A DNA stretch of 64,000 bases from Salinicoccus sp. Bachu38 (GCF_038561955.2 NZ_CP138333.2:2232001-2296000); one strand, 5' to 3'. Numbered from the stretch's first letter, positions 52,137 through 61,331 are shown. Notes: a model not told the origin generated them from the sequence alone. Program-made: numbers and translations.

Positions 52137-53189
52137 TTATTTGTCGCCGCTGAGCTTCACAAGAATCTTGGACTGACTCTTGTCATTCAGCAGTGCTTCG
52201 AATCCCTTGTCGACAATCTCATTCAGTTCGATATGGTCGCTGATGACCGGGAATGGATCAATCTGTCCACTCTCTATCATCTTCACCGTCGCTTCAAATA
52301 TGTCCGGCTCGTACGCCAGAGTGGAAGCGATGCGTACACCGCTTGCGGTGAGTGACATCGGATTGAATTCAATCGGTTTTTCAAAGATGGACACGATGGT
52401 CACCATACCGCGCGCACGTGTGGCCTGGATGGACTGGTCGACAGTCACACCGACACCTGCCACTTCGAATGTCCGGTCGACACCGTCAGGGTAGTATTCA
52501 TGAATATATGCGACCGGATCTTCATTGCCGGAATTGACTGCATGTGTCGCACCGACTTCCTTCGCCTTCTTAAGACGCTCGTCGCTGAGGTCGAATGCAA
52601 AGATGTCCTTTGCACCAGCCGCCCGAGCGGCAATGATGGTCAGCAGTCCAATTGGACCAGCCCCGAATACCGCAACGGAGTCGCTGAACTGCATTTCGGA
52701 TTCCCGAATCGCCTGAAGGGCGACGGCTGTCGGCTCGACAAGTGCACCAAGTTCAAGCGATGTTTCATCCTCCAGCTTCACAATGTTCTTCCTGTCCACT
52801 ACAACATAGTCGGCAAAACCGCCGTCACTGCCAAGCCCTACAAAAGTGAATCCTTTGTACATATCAACGAGTGGCTCCTCATGCACTTCCTGGGTGATGA
52901 GCGGATTGATCGTCACCTTGTCTCCTGCCTCGAGACCCTCGACCCCCGCTCCCACTTCCTCCACAGTACCTGAAAACTCATGGCCCATGGTCAGCGGTGC
53001 CTTTCTGTCTGTCATTGGAGATGCTTCTCCGCTCGGAATAAAGATGGGACCTGCATTATATTCATGGAGATCACTGCCACAAATGCCGGCCCAGGCAACT
53101 TTGACTTTAACTTTACCTTCACTGATTTCCGGTATTTCAACGTCTTCTACGCGAATGTCCTTTGCATCATGAAATACTGCTGCGCGCAT
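52137..53189 (-). CDS. Zinc-dependent 2,3-butanediol-type dehydrogenase
   Basis: A 350-residue medium-chain dehydrogenase. WAGICGSDLHEYNAGP near 32 and MGHEFSGTVEEVGAG near 67 contain the catalytic zinc ligands. AVFGAGPIGLLTIIAARAAGA near 173 is the NAD-binding motif. The order and the residues around GICGSDLHEY fit (R,R)-butanediol dehydrogenase/acetoin reductase more than threonine dehydrogenase. The cysteine set for a structural zinc is missing or reduced. An extended -10 (TGTATAAT) lies in the 72-bp gap before it, so it may be transcribed apart from the Mhq operon. Confidence 0.8.
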   Translation of the reverse strand: MRAAVFHDAKDIRVEDVEIPEISEGKVKVKVAWAGICGSDLHEYNAGPIFIPSGEASPMTDRKAPLTMGHEFSGTVEEVGAGVEGLEAGDKVTINPLITQEVHEEPLVDMYKGFTFVGLGSDGGFADYVVVDRKNIVKLEDETSLELGALVEPTAVALQAIRESEMQFSDSVAVFGAGPIGLLTIIAARAAGAKDIFAFDLSDERLKKAKEVGATHAVNSGNEDPVAYIHEYYPDGVDRTFEVAGVGVTVDQSIQATRARGMVTIVSIFEKPIEFNPMSLTASGVRIASTLAYEPDIFEATVKMIESGQIDPFPVISDHIELNEIVDKGFEALLNDKSQSKILVKLSGDK

Positions 53190-53261
53190 ATAAAGCCCTC
53201 CTATTTGTTATTTATTTCACAATTATTATACACCCATTCGTAAAATAAAGGAAATGATAAC

Positions 53262-53855
53262 CTAGCCCTTCAGCCATTCTTTCGCTTTCATCGCAGCTTC
53301 CTGCGGCAGGCTGTGTCCGTTGACCCATGTGATGGCCACATCAGCACCCCTTGATTCGAACAGGTCCACGACGCGCCTGCTCTCTTCCTCCGGTGCCATC
53401 GGGTCATTTTTGCCCATGGACAGGAAGACTTCCGCCCCGCTGAGATCCTTTTCATGCTCGACTGATACAGGATAGAGTGGCGCAAAGAGGATTGCCTTCC
53501 TGTAGTCGGCATCCTCCCTCAGCATCATGTTGATGGCGATGTTCGAACCGTTGGAGAAGCCGACGAAGATGACGTCACGGACATCGAATCCGTAGTCTTC
53601 CGAGGCTTCACCGATGAAGTCATGCAGCTCCTTGCCGCGGAAATTGAGATCTTCCACATCATACTGCCCTTCGCCATGGCGCTTGAAGTAGCGATTCATG
53701 CCATTCTCGGAGACATTTCCCCTTACGCTGAGTACGTTATACTCCGGCTCCAGCATTCCGGCGAGCGGCAGAAGATCGTGCTCCGTACCGCCGGTACCGT
53801 GCAGCAGTACGAATACCGGTGCACCCTTTTTATTTTCATTGTATATATGTTTCAT
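53262..53855 (-). CDS. mhqD: MhqD-like alpha/beta hydrolase
   Basis: A 197-residue carboxylesterase/phospholipase-like hydrolase. FVLLHGTGGTEHDLLPLA near 16 is the oxyanion region, VIFVGFSNGSNIAINMML holds the nucleophilic serine (GFSNGS, near 105), GKNDPMAP the aspartate near 151, and NGHSLP the histidine near 180. It matches MhqD, a member of the quinone-stress regulon of Bacillus and Staphylococcus. It is the last gene of the Mhq operon here, 17 bases after the flavin reductase gene. Its substrate is not known even in model species. Confidence 0.85.
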   Translation of the reverse strand: MKHIYNENKKGAPVFVLLHGTGGTEHDLLPLAGMLEPEYNVLSVRGNVSENGMNRYFKRHGEGQYDVEDLNFRGKELHDFIGEASEDYGFDVRDVIFVGFSNGSNIAINMMLREDADYRKAILFAPLYPVSVEHEKDLSGAEVFLSMGKNDPMAPEEESRRVVDLFESRGADVAITWVNGHSLPQEAAMKAKEWLKG

Positions 53856-53872
53856 AAGTGAACACTCCTTCT

Positions 53873-54484
53873 CTATTCTGGTCGCTGGACAGTGAACATC
53901 CTGCCTATCTCTGCATAGTCATGTCCTGCCAGTCGACTGACTGCTCCCAGCTTGACTGGATCGACATATCCATGGTGATAGATGTCATCATCAATGTGGA
54001 AATGAACGACTTTGAGCAGCAGTAAATCCGTCGTCGCATGGCTGTCATCATCGTATATGACCATTGAATCATACAGCTCTGTTTCCATGCGGACTTTTGC
54101 TTCATCCAGTCCAGGCGGCCTGACAGTTTTCGAGGCTACTGTCGTAAACGCGGATACATCCAACTCACTCTCTTCCGGACCGAGCTGGGCTGCTGTCTCG
54201 TTTGCAGCCTCCACATTGTCCTGGTCAACAACGTGCACAACCGCTTCTTTCGTATTCGATATATTACGTGCCGTATCTTTAGGTTCGCCAGCCACCCGCT
54301 GGACTGCGATTGACAGCATCGGTGGCCGGTACGTGACAATATTGAAATAGCTGAACGGGCCGATATTCACAATTCCCTCTTCCGACATCGTGGAAACAAG
54401 GGCGATCGGCCTCGGAATGACCGAGCCGATCAGGAATTTCTTCTGTTCCTTTTCATTGAGCTGCTGCGGCGTGAAATCGAGCAT
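53873..54484 (-). CDS. Flavin reductase-like FMN-binding protein
   Basis: A 203-residue split-barrel flavoprotein. FLIGSVIPRPIALVST near 17-32 and NIGPFSYFNIVTYRPPMLSIAV near 42-63 are the FMN-binding blocks of the flavin reductase (DIM6/NTAB) family. LLLLKVVHFHIDDDIYHHGYVD lies near 155. It could supply reduced flavin or reduce quinones. ATG at 54484 is chosen after AGAGGTGG; GTG at 54493 is less likely. It is placed between MhqO- and MhqD-like genes in one operon. Confidence 0.83.
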   Translation of the reverse strand: MLDFTPQQLNEKEQKKFLIGSVIPRPIALVSTMSEEGIVNIGPFSYFNIVTYRPPMLSIAVQRVAGEPKDTARNISNTKEAVVHVVDQDNVEAANETAAQLGPEESELDVSAFTTVASKTVRPPGLDEAKVRMETELYDSMVIYDDDSHATTDLLLLKVVHFHIDDDIYHHGYVDPVKLGAVSRLAGHDYAEIGRMFTVQRPE

Positions 54485-54496
54485 TCTATCCACCTC

Positions 54497-55390
54497 TTAT
54501 ATATTCAGTTCCGGCAGGCTTTTTTCATATTCCGCCCTCAGATGTTCATACTGCTCCGGCAGCTTCAGTTCTGTGCCAAGTTTTGATTTCTCTTCATCGA
54601 CATCAAATCCTGGACCATCTGTTGCGAACTCCATGATCACATCGCCCGGATCCGTCATATAGATGGATCGGAAGTAGCTTCTGTCTTTCACTTCCGTGAC
54701 ATCGGCACCATCATCAAGCAGCTGTTTCTGCCAATCCCTCTGCACATCTTCAGACGGCACAGACCAAGCGATGTGATGGACTGTCCCGCTGCCCCATCTG
54801 CCGTTTGGCATCGGTGGCAGGGCGATGACGATATGGTGCTGCTCTTCGCCCACTGTTTCGAAATGGTTGATGTCACCATCGATATCGAGCAGTTTCAGCC
54901 CGAGTTTCTGCGCGAGAAAATCCTTCGTACCTTCAGGATGTGAAGACAGCAGTACAGCACCATGGAAACCGAGTATCCTAGTGTCAGCAAGTTCCCGGTC
55001 TCCTTCAACAAGAGCGAGGTCCAAGCCATGCACATCCTGGAATTCCAACGTCTTCCGACCGAAGAGTTCCGTCATCGAGACTTCAATATTCTGTTCAGCA
55101 AGATGGCTTTTCCAGGACTTCATACTACCCGCAGGAATTCTGAAGGCAATCCTGCCGACCTGGCCGCTGCCCTTGCGGCCGACAAGCCCATTCGTCCAAG
55201 GAAAGAAGGTGATGACCGTTCCCGGTGTCACATCATCATTTGAAAAGTAGAGATGATAGACGCCCGGATCATCAAAGTTGACCGTCTGCTTGATCAGTCT
55301 GAGTCCCAGCACATCACGGTAGAACCTCAGATTCTCATTCGGATCGCCGACAATCGCTGTAATGTGGTGGATTCTTCTAATTGCTTCCAT
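54497..55390 (-). CDS. mhqO: Ring-cleaving dioxygenase, MhqO-like (vicinal oxygen chelate fold)
   Basis: A 297-residue two-module VOC enzyme. RIHHITAIVGDPNENLRFYRD near 5 has the first metal histidine, GSGTVHHIAWSVPSED near 205 the second, and DPGDVIMEFATDGPGFD near 258 the glutamate. Together they form a 2-His-1-Glu iron(II) or manganese site. Such enzymes cleave hydroquinone or catechol-like compounds formed under quinone stress. About a third of positions agree with the next gene, so the two are paralogues. ATG follows TTAAGGAG. Confidence 0.87.
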   Translation of the reverse strand: MEAIRRIHHITAIVGDPNENLRFYRDVLGLRLIKQTVNFDDPGVYHLYFSNDDVTPGTVITFFPWTNGLVGRKGSGQVGRIAFRIPAGSMKSWKSHLAEQNIEVSMTELFGRKTLEFQDVHGLDLALVEGDRELADTRILGFHGAVLLSSHPEGTKDFLAQKLGLKLLDIDGDINHFETVGEEQHHIVIALPPMPNGRWGSGTVHHIAWSVPSEDVQRDWQKQLLDDGADVTEVKDRSYFRSIYMTDPGDVIMEFATDGPGFDVDEEKSKLGTELKLPEQYEHLRAEYEKSLPELNI

Positions 55391-55409
55391 TTATAAAATC
55401 TCCTTAAGC

Positions 55410-56369
55410 CTATTTCGAACGTTTCGTATCGAACGGGCGTATCTGTCCTTCGATATACTCGCGTCTTTCTTCGAGGAAAGGCGGCAGTGCGAGACTCTCA
55501 CCGAGTGTTTCATAAGGTTCGTCATCCATGAACCCGGGTCCATCCGTAGATAGCTCGATCAGAATATGCCCGACACGTGTGTACAGAGCTTCGAAGTAGA
55601 AGCGGTTCACATTGCCCGAATGGCTCATGCCAAGCTGATTGTATTTTTCTTCCCATTGCTTGATCACTTCGTGATCGGCAACTCTGAATGAAACGTGGTG
55701 GACTTCGCCGTATCCCTGCTTTGCAGAGCCGGCTTCATCTTTTCTCACGATGACCTGGCCGCCATTGCCGCCTTCCCCGACGTCAAGCAATGCGACATCC
55801 GCTTCTTCGACAACCGGCTTCATGCCGTAGACATCCATCAGCACTTTCTTGAAGTCATCGAAGTAGCTTACCCTGATCTCGATCGGTCCAAGGCCGTATA
55901 TCGCCTTGTCCTCAGGTACCGGACCATTTTTCCAAGGGATGCCCGGTGCGACACCTTCATTGTTCTCATCGGAGACGAGCTGGTACTTCTGGCCATCTGC
56001 TTCCTCGAATGGCAGCACCTTCTTGCCGAACAGTTCCTGGATGCCATCATGCTTCACATCGAATTCATCGAAACGATCCTTGTAGTATTCAATGGCCGCG
56101 TCATCCGGCACTCTGAATGCCGCCCGGTAGATCGAATTCGATCCCGGAGACCCTTTCGGCACATTCGGGAAGTCAAAGAACGTCATATCCGTCCCTGGAG
56201 ATCCCACATCATCTGCAAAAAACGTGTGGTACGTGTGTATATCATCCTGGTTGACCGTCTTCTTCACGAGACGCATGCCAAGAACATTCGTAAAGAATTC
56301 ATAGTTCCTCACCGCATCGTCCGTCATCGCGGTTACGTGGTGGATACCGAGCAGTCCTTCATTTTTCAT
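55410..56369 (-). CDS. mhqA: Ring-cleaving dioxygenase, MhqA-like (vicinal oxygen chelate fold)
   Basis: A 319-residue paralogue of the downstream enzyme. GIHHVTAMTDDAVRNYEFFT near 7, YGEVHHVSFRVADHEV near 217 and VGHILIELSTDGPGFM near 268 supply the His-His-Glu metal site. It is the first gene of the operon (mhqA, mhqO, flavin reductase, mhqD) and lies directly behind an MhqR-type operator. ATG at 56369 follows GGAGGG; a longer frame to 56399 has no ribosome site. Predicted induction by quinones and diamide-like electrophiles. Confidence 0.87.
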   Translation of the reverse strand: MKNEGLLGIHHVTAMTDDAVRNYEFFTNVLGMRLVKKTVNQDDIHTYHTFFADDVGSPGTDMTFFDFPNVPKGSPGSNSIYRAAFRVPDDAAIEYYKDRFDEFDVKHDGIQELFGKKVLPFEEADGQKYQLVSDENNEGVAPGIPWKNGPVPEDKAIYGLGPIEIRVSYFDDFKKVLMDVYGMKPVVEEADVALLDVGEGGNGGQVIVRKDEAGSAKQGYGEVHHVSFRVADHEVIKQWEEKYNQLGMSHSGNVNRFYFEALYTRVGHILIELSTDGPGFMDDEPYETLGESLALPPFLEERREYIEGQIRPFDTKRSK

Positions 56370-56399
56370 AATAAAATCCCTCCAAGAGTTAATATCCAT

Positions 56400-56447
56400 A
56401 TATTATCTCGAATTAGAGATAACTTCAAGACATGCGCTCACATGTCT
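56400..56447 (-). promoter_or_regulatory. Mhq operon promoter and MhqR-type operator
   Basis: On the minus strand TTGAAG (56428-56423), a 17-bp spacer and TAATAT (56405-56400) form the promoter. TATCTCGAATTAGAGATA (56404-56421) fills the spacer and is nearly identical to the Bacillus MhqR operator (tATCTcgaAtTCgAGATa). A second palindrome, AGACATG-N6-CATGTCT (56428-56447), sits just upstream of the -35. No mhqR gene is in the window. Confidence 0.82.
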
Positions 56448-56546
56448 TTCTCAGAAAACAATGAACTCTTATATCTAAATCATTTTTTCGAAGAATAATC
56501 GAAAATAATCCTTGGAATATAGTATTAAATATTCAGTTTTTAACTA

Positions 56547-56590
56547 TTGACTAATAGAACGCTTTCAATTATTATGAAATCGATACCACA
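56547..56590 (+). promoter_or_regulatory. Promoter, cre-like site and operator of the lacI-type gene
   Basis: TTGACT (56547-56552), 17-bp spacer and TATTAT (56570-56575) form the promoter. A cre-like site (minus strand TGAAAGCGTTCTAT, 12 of 14 consensus positions) lies in the spacer at 56554-56567. TATGAAATCGATACCACA (56573-56590) overlaps the -10 and matches the perfect operator at 57635-57652 at 15 of 18 positions, which indicates autoregulation plus CcpA control. Confidence 0.72.
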
Positions 56591-56601
56591 CAAGTGGGAA
56601 G

Positions 56602-57612
56602 GTGATACCAATAGCAAACATCAAAGATGTGGCCAATAAAGCTGGACTCTCTGTAACAACCGTTTCCAGATATTTGAACGACCACCCCTATATATCAGAT
56701 GAAAAGAAGAAGAAGATACAAAAAGCGATGGAGGAACTGGACTACGCCCCAAGTACCTTGGCGACCCAGCTCCGTTCCAATCGCGGTAAGACGATTGGAG
56801 TCCTGGTTTCAAGAATCACAAACCCCTACTTTGCCTACCTTGTCGATGCGATAGAGAAGAAAGTGAAGCAGGGAGGATATCATCTCCTCATAATGCAAAC
56901 ATATGGCGACAAACAGGAAGAGATAAATACTTTGAACATGCTAAAGGAAAAAACAATCAGCGGTGTAATCATGTGTTCAGTAGAGAATGACTTCAGAACG
57001 ATAGAATCCTACACAAAATATGGACCAATCGTAGCAGCTGCACAAACTGATTTTAAAAGTAACAGCCTTCATTTCATCATGACGAATCAAGAGCAGGCAA
57101 CATATGATGCGATTAAATTTCTAATCCGCAAGGGCCACACCCGAATTGCATATTCTACGGGCGGCGATTTTACTGAAAACAGCCACGGTGCCTACAGGAA
57201 TAGAGGTTATCTAAAAGCTCTGGAAGATGCAGGGATCCAATTCAACAAAGAATGGGTTTTCACAGACAACCATACAATTGAAGATGGTATGGCAATTGCC
57301 ATCCGGCTTTCAAAACTGGTTGAGAGCAGGCGTCCTAAAGCAATCTTTGCTGGCAGTGATGAAGTTGCAATCGGCATCATCCAAAAGCTTGAAGAGTTGA
57401 ACATCCATGTGCCGAAAGACATGGCAGTCATGGGGTTCGACAACCAACCTTTCTCTGCTTTGGCCAAGGTTCCCATTACGACTGTCGCCCAGCCCGTTGG
57501 TGCATTAGGACAGCAGGCTGCTGAGTTAATTGCCAGCATGCTTGAAGAAACTGAATATGAAGTTGATCAATCACAGCTCAAGTTAAAAATTATTGAAAGA
57601 GAATCTGCATAA
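56602..57612 (+). CDS. LacI-family sugar-responsive repressor
   Basis: A regulator of about 333-336 residues. The helix-turn-helix reads IKDVANKAGLSVTTVSRYLN, the hinge helix TLATQLRSNRGKTIGVLVS, and the periplasmic-binding-like core includes NPYFAYLVDAIEKK and FAGSDEVAIGIIQKLEEL. The start is uncertain. GTG at 56602 is the first usual start but sits directly on GGGAAG. The normal family N-terminus (ANIKDVA) would begin at an ATA codon at 56611, which has GGAAGGTG at proper spacing. It controls the glucosidase-PTS operon through the ATCGAT-centred palindromes. Confidence 0.88.
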   Translation: MIPIANIKDVANKAGLSVTTVSRYLNDHPYISDEKKKKIQKAMEELDYAPSTLATQLRSNRGKTIGVLVSRITNPYFAYLVDAIEKKVKQGGYHLLIMQTYGDKQEEINTLNMLKEKTISGVIMCSVENDFRTIESYTKYGPIVAAAQTDFKSNSLHFIMTNQEQATYDAIKFLIRKGHTRIAYSTGGDFTENSHGAYRNRGYLKALEDAGIQFNKEWVFTDNHTIEDGMAIAIRLSKLVESRRPKAIFAGSDEVAIGIIQKLEELNIHVPKDMAVMGFDNQPFSALAKVPITTVAQPVGALGQQAAELIASMLEETEYEVDQSQLKLKIIERESA

Positions 57613-57634
57613 GCAGGTTCTTTAAAAATACAAA

Positions 57635-57652
57635 TATGGTATCGATACCATA
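57635..57652 (+). promoter_or_regulatory. Perfect palindromic operator before the glucosidase gene
   Basis: TATGGTATCGATACCATA is an 18-bp perfect palindrome. It ends at the AAGGAGG ribosome site of the glucosidase gene, so a bound LacI-type repressor would block elongation or a nearby promoter. Confidence 0.8.
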
Positions 57653-57664
57653 AGGAGGATCACA

Positions 57665-59332
57665 ATGAAAAATTGGTGGCAGGAAGAAGTGATTTACCAA
57701 ATTTATCCGAAAAGCTTTAACGACAGCAACAACGATGGTATTGGTGATATCAATGGAATACGAGAAAAACTCCCTTACCTGGAAGATCTGGGGATCACGA
57801 TGATTTGGATCTGTCCTATTTTCAAGTCACCAATGATCGACAATGGATACGATATTTCAGACTATCAAGATATCAACCCGGACTTCGGTACCATCCACGA
57901 CCTGGAAGATCTGATAAAAGAAGCTGAACAAAGGGGGATTAAAATCATCCTGGACTTGGTCGTTAACCATTCATCAGATGAACACCCATGGTTCCAGGAA
58001 GCTTTGGAGAACCCATCCAGCAAATATCGGGACTATTATATTTTCAGAAAACCCTCGAATGGTGCGCCCCCCAACAATTGGCGTTCCATATTCGGAGGCA
58101 GTGTCTGGGAGAAAGTTCGTAACGAGGAAATCTATTACATGCATACCTTTGACAAAAAACAACCGGACCTGAACTTTGAAAATCCGGAATTGCGCAGAGA
58201 AATCTACAGCATGATCAACTGGTGGCTGGATAAGGGCATTGCCGGATTCAGAATCGATTCGATCACCTTCATTAAAAAAGATCAGGATTACAGTTCTCTT
58301 CCTGCAGATGGTGTAGACCAGCTGGTAACCTGTAAGCATAAAACACGGAATCGTCCGGGAATCAGTGAATTCCTGCATGAACTGAAACAGGAAACATTCA
58401 ATAAATATGATTGTGTAACTGTCGGTGAAGCTCCTGGTGTTGAATATGAAGAATTTGATGATTATATCGGTGAAGACGGATACTTCTCGATGATATTCGA
58501 TTTCAAATATGCGGATATCGATGTAGAATCAGGCAGTGATTGGTTCAAACGTACAGACTGGTCGATAAAGGAATTCAGGGATCTTCTGTTCAAATCCCAG
58601 GAAGCCATCCAGAAAGTCGGTTGGGGGGCCAATTTTATAGAGAACCATGATCAACCAAGAGCAATATCCAAACTCATCAAAGATCCCTCCTATCAAAATT
58701 ACTATGGCGGCAGTGCCTTGGCCCTGATGTATATGTTTTTGCGTGGTACCCCCTTCCTTTATCAGGGACAGGAAATCGGAGCCACAAACTTCACTCGTCA
58801 ATTCATTGAACAATTTGATGATATTTCGAGTATCGATAACTACTACCGTTCAATGAGCGAGGGATTTTCAAAAGAAGAAGCACTCAACTTCGTAAATCTT
58901 CGCAGCAGGGACAATACGCGTACACCAATGCAATGGAACACCAGCAGATACGCAGGATTCTCACAATATGCACCATGGCTGGAAGTAAACGAGAACTATG
59001 ACATGATCAATGTAGCTTCGCAGGAAGATGATCCTGAGTCCCTTCTCAATTTTTATAGATTGCTGATATCAACGAGAAATACATCCACACACAGAGATAC
59101 TCTCATCTTTGGAAACATCACACCGGTATATGATACGAAAGAGAATATCATCAGTTATTACAGAGAGGGTTCAACAGAAACATTACAGGTCATCGTCAAT
59201 CTGTCCAGCGATAAGACCAGCATGGAAATACAGTCCTTTACGTCAATCATCAGTAATTACGAAAATATACAAAATAATGATGGAAGCATTACTTTGAGAC
59301 CGTATGAAGCAATGCTGATCAAATTGAATTAG
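57665..59332 (+). CDS. GH13 alpha-glucosidase (oligo-1,6-glucosidase/phospho-glucosidase type)
   Basis: A 555-residue cytosolic alpha-amylase-family enzyme. Conserved regions: DLVVNHSS near 97, GFRIDSITF with nucleophile Asp198, VGEAPG with acid/base Glu255, and FIENHDQPRA with Asp329. The 5' part (WWQEEVIYQIYPKSFNDSNNDG) is typical of oligo-1,6-glucosidase, trehalose-6-phosphate hydrolase and sucrose-isomer hydrolases. Being encoded between a LacI repressor and a PTS permease, it probably hydrolyses the phosphorylated disaccharide delivered by that permease. Whether this is trehalose, maltose, isomaltulose or sucrose cannot be decided. Base composition is visibly richer in A/T than in neighbouring genes. 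Confidence 0.85.
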   Translation: MKNWWQEEVIYQIYPKSFNDSNNDGIGDINGIREKLPYLEDLGITMIWICPIFKSPMIDNGYDISDYQDINPDFGTIHDLEDLIKEAEQRGIKIILDLVVNHSSDEHPWFQEALENPSSKYRDYYIFRKPSNGAPPNNWRSIFGGSVWEKVRNEEIYYMHTFDKKQPDLNFENPELRREIYSMINWWLDKGIAGFRIDSITFIKKDQDYSSLPADGVDQLVTCKHKTRNRPGISEFLHELKQETFNKYDCVTVGEAPGVEYEEFDDYIGEDGYFSMIFDFKYADIDVESGSDWFKRTDWSIKEFRDLLFKSQEAIQKVGWGANFIENHDQPRAISKLIKDPSYQNYYGGSALALMYMFLRGTPFLYQGQEIGATNFTRQFIEQFDDISSIDNYYRSMSEGFSKEEALNFVNLRSRDNTRTPMQWNTSRYAGFSQYAPWLEVNENYDMINVASQEDDPESLLNFYRLLISTRNTSTHRDTLIFGNITPVYDTKENIISYYREGSTETLQVIVNLSSDKTSMEIQSFTSIISNYENIQNNDGSITLRPYEAMLIKLN

Positions 59333-59347
59333 ACTGGAGAGCAGATT

Positions 59348-61273
59348 ATGACAAAGAACAAGTACCAAAAAATTGCTCGGGAAATCGTTGAGACTGTCGG
59401 CGAAGATAATATTGAGAGCGTATCGCATTGCGCCACCCGATTACGGCTGTCTGTTTATGATCGTAAAAGGATCAATGATGGAGAAATCCAGGAAATAGAT
59501 GAAGTGAAGGGCGTCTTTTATACAGGAGGCCAATACCAGATCATTCTTGGTACGGGCATCGTAAATAATGTATATGAAGAAATGAATAGCGAGCATGAAT
59601 TTACTGAACGTACCAAAAATGAAATGAAGGAGAATAAGGAAAAAGGGCTTCAGCGTGCAATCAGGATACTGGCAGATGTCTTCATTCCCATCATCCCCAT
59701 ACTCGGTGCAACCGGGCTGTTCCTAGGCTTACAAGGGGTCATATTTAACGAAACTGTTTTAGGCTTTTTCGGGATGTCCCTTGAAATGATTCCACCCGAA
59801 TTCAATACGATCGTCAATATACTGACGAGCACCGCCTTCGCTTTTCTTCCTGCATTTATTACATGGAGTGCTTTTAAGACATTCGGAGGCACCCCTGTCA
59901 TTGGCTTCCTGATTGGTCTGATGCTTGTTTCTCCGGAGTTGCCCAATGCCTATGACGTTGCTGGTGGCAATGCCGATCCGATCATGGTATTGGGATACAT
60001 ACCCATCATAGGCTATCAGGGGAGTATATTGACTGCCCTGTTTGCGGGTATCATCGGCGCAAAGATAGAGAAATTTTTACGCAAGCGTATGCCAAATGCG
60101 CTTGATCTGATATTCACACCTTTCTTCGTCATCATCATCATGCTGCTCATCTCCCTTTTTGTCATGGGACCAGTGGTGAAGGCAATTGAAACGGTAGGCA
60201 TAGACCTTGTCACAATGTTCATAGGGCTCCCGGTCGGACTGGGGGGCTTCCTGATCGGGTTCCTATACCCGCTGGCAGTCATGACAGGGCTTCATCATAT
60301 GTTCATCATTGCGGAAACCTCAATGCTTGCAGCTACCGGTTTCAATCCATTAATCACGTTGGCAGCAATGTATGGGTTCTCGAATGCAGGGGTGACCCTT
60401 GCATTGTCACTGCGGAGCAGACAGGCAGCATTCAAGACTGCAGGCGTCAGCGCAACCATTACACAGCTGCTGGGTGTCAGTGAACCCGCCCTCTTCGGCG
60501 TCGTCTTGAGGTCTGGAATGCGCGCTCTATTCGTAATGCTGGCCTGCTCATCACTCGGCGGTGGCATACTCGCACTACTCGGTATCCAAGCAAACTCGTA
60601 CGGACTTGCAGTCATACTCTCTCCGCTCATGTATCTGTACGACTTCAGTCAGCTGCTCACATATATCATCGTCGGAATCGCAACATTTGCACTCGCATTT
60701 ATCGCGACCCAATTCATAGGGGTACCCCGGGGAGAAGTCGCTACAGAGAATGTAAGTAGACACAAAGTTGCTGAAGAGGTGAAAGAGACAAAAAATACAG
60801 GTGAAACTGCAACTGATTTACAGTTTGCTGCCACAACTGACGGTGAACTTCTGTCACTCGGCAGCGTGAATGACCCGGTCTTCTCCCAAAGAATGATGGG
60901 AGAAGGATATGCAGTGGAACCAAAAAACGATGAAATCTACAGCCCAGTATCAGGTACAGTAACCATGATTACAGATACGAGACATGCGATAGGCATCGAA
61001 ACAGATGACGGTGTGGAAGTCCTGGTGCATATGGGTATAGATACAGTGAACTTGAAAGAAAATGTATTTAAAATCCACGTCACAGAAGGACAAAAAGTCA
61101 GTAGAAATGAGAAAATAGCTGATATGGACAGAGATGTTGTTGCATCTTTAGGACATGAGAGCACAATAATCACAGTCATTACAAATACTCCGGACAAAGT
61201 AGACTCCTTTAAACTGAAAAGGTTGAATCAGGTCAAACATGGAGAAATGGTAGCCGGAGGAGATTTAAAGTAA
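59348..61273 (+). CDS. PTS sugar permease, fused IIBCA (glucose/sucrose superfamily)
   Basis: A 641-residue phosphotransferase permease. IIB: VSHCATRLRLSVYDR with phospho-Cys28. IIC: residues about 95-465, ten membrane spans, with GLHHMFIIAETSMLAATGFNP and LGVSEPALFGVVLRSGMRAL. A charged linker follows, then IIA: residues about 495-641, with MGEGYAVEP, YSPVSGTVTMI and VLVHMGIDTV, in which His561 is the phosphoryl acceptor. Staphylococcal sucrose permeases of this type usually lack IIA, so the complete fusion is of note. It imports and phosphorylates a disaccharide for the GH13 enzyme. It begins 15 bases after that gene. Confidence 0.9.
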   Translation: MTKNKYQKIAREIVETVGEDNIESVSHCATRLRLSVYDRKRINDGEIQEIDEVKGVFYTGGQYQIILGTGIVNNVYEEMNSEHEFTERTKNEMKENKEKGLQRAIRILADVFIPIIPILGATGLFLGLQGVIFNETVLGFFGMSLEMIPPEFNTIVNILTSTAFAFLPAFITWSAFKTFGGTPVIGFLIGLMLVSPELPNAYDVAGGNADPIMVLGYIPIIGYQGSILTALFAGIIGAKIEKFLRKRMPNALDLIFTPFFVIIIMLLISLFVMGPVVKAIETVGIDLVTMFIGLPVGLGGFLIGFLYPLAVMTGLHHMFIIAETSMLAATGFNPLITLAAMYGFSNAGVTLALSLRSRQAAFKTAGVSATITQLLGVSEPALFGVVLRSGMRALFVMLACSSLGGGILALLGIQANSYGLAVILSPLMYLYDFSQLLTYIIVGIATFALAFIATQFIGVPRGEVATENVSRHKVAEEVKETKNTGETATDLQFAATTDGELLSLGSVNDPVFSQRMMGEGYAVEPKNDEIYSPVSGTVTMITDTRHAIGIETDDGVEVLVHMGIDTVNLKENVFKIHVTEGQKVSRNEKIADMDRDVVASLGHESTIITVITNTPDKVDSFKLKRLNQVKHGEMVAGGDLK

Positions 61274-61293
61274 AGAGATAAAATTATATTGAA

Positions 61294-61331
61294 GAAGGCA
61301 GGCATCTAAGATATTTTAGATGTCTGCCTTC
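61294..61331. terminator. Terminator between the PTS gene and the decarboxylase
   Basis: 16-bp arms (61294-61309, 61316-61331) pair with one G-U; the plus strand continues ATTTTC and the minus strand TTCAATATAA, between convergent stops at 61273 and 61348. Confidence 0.82.

Noticed and set aside
54497-56369. The two VOC dioxygenases as the missing catechol 2,3-dioxygenase of the meta pathway
   Set aside because: Their gene order and MhqR operator place them in the quinone-stress group; lengths and motifs fit MhqO/MhqA rather than XylE.
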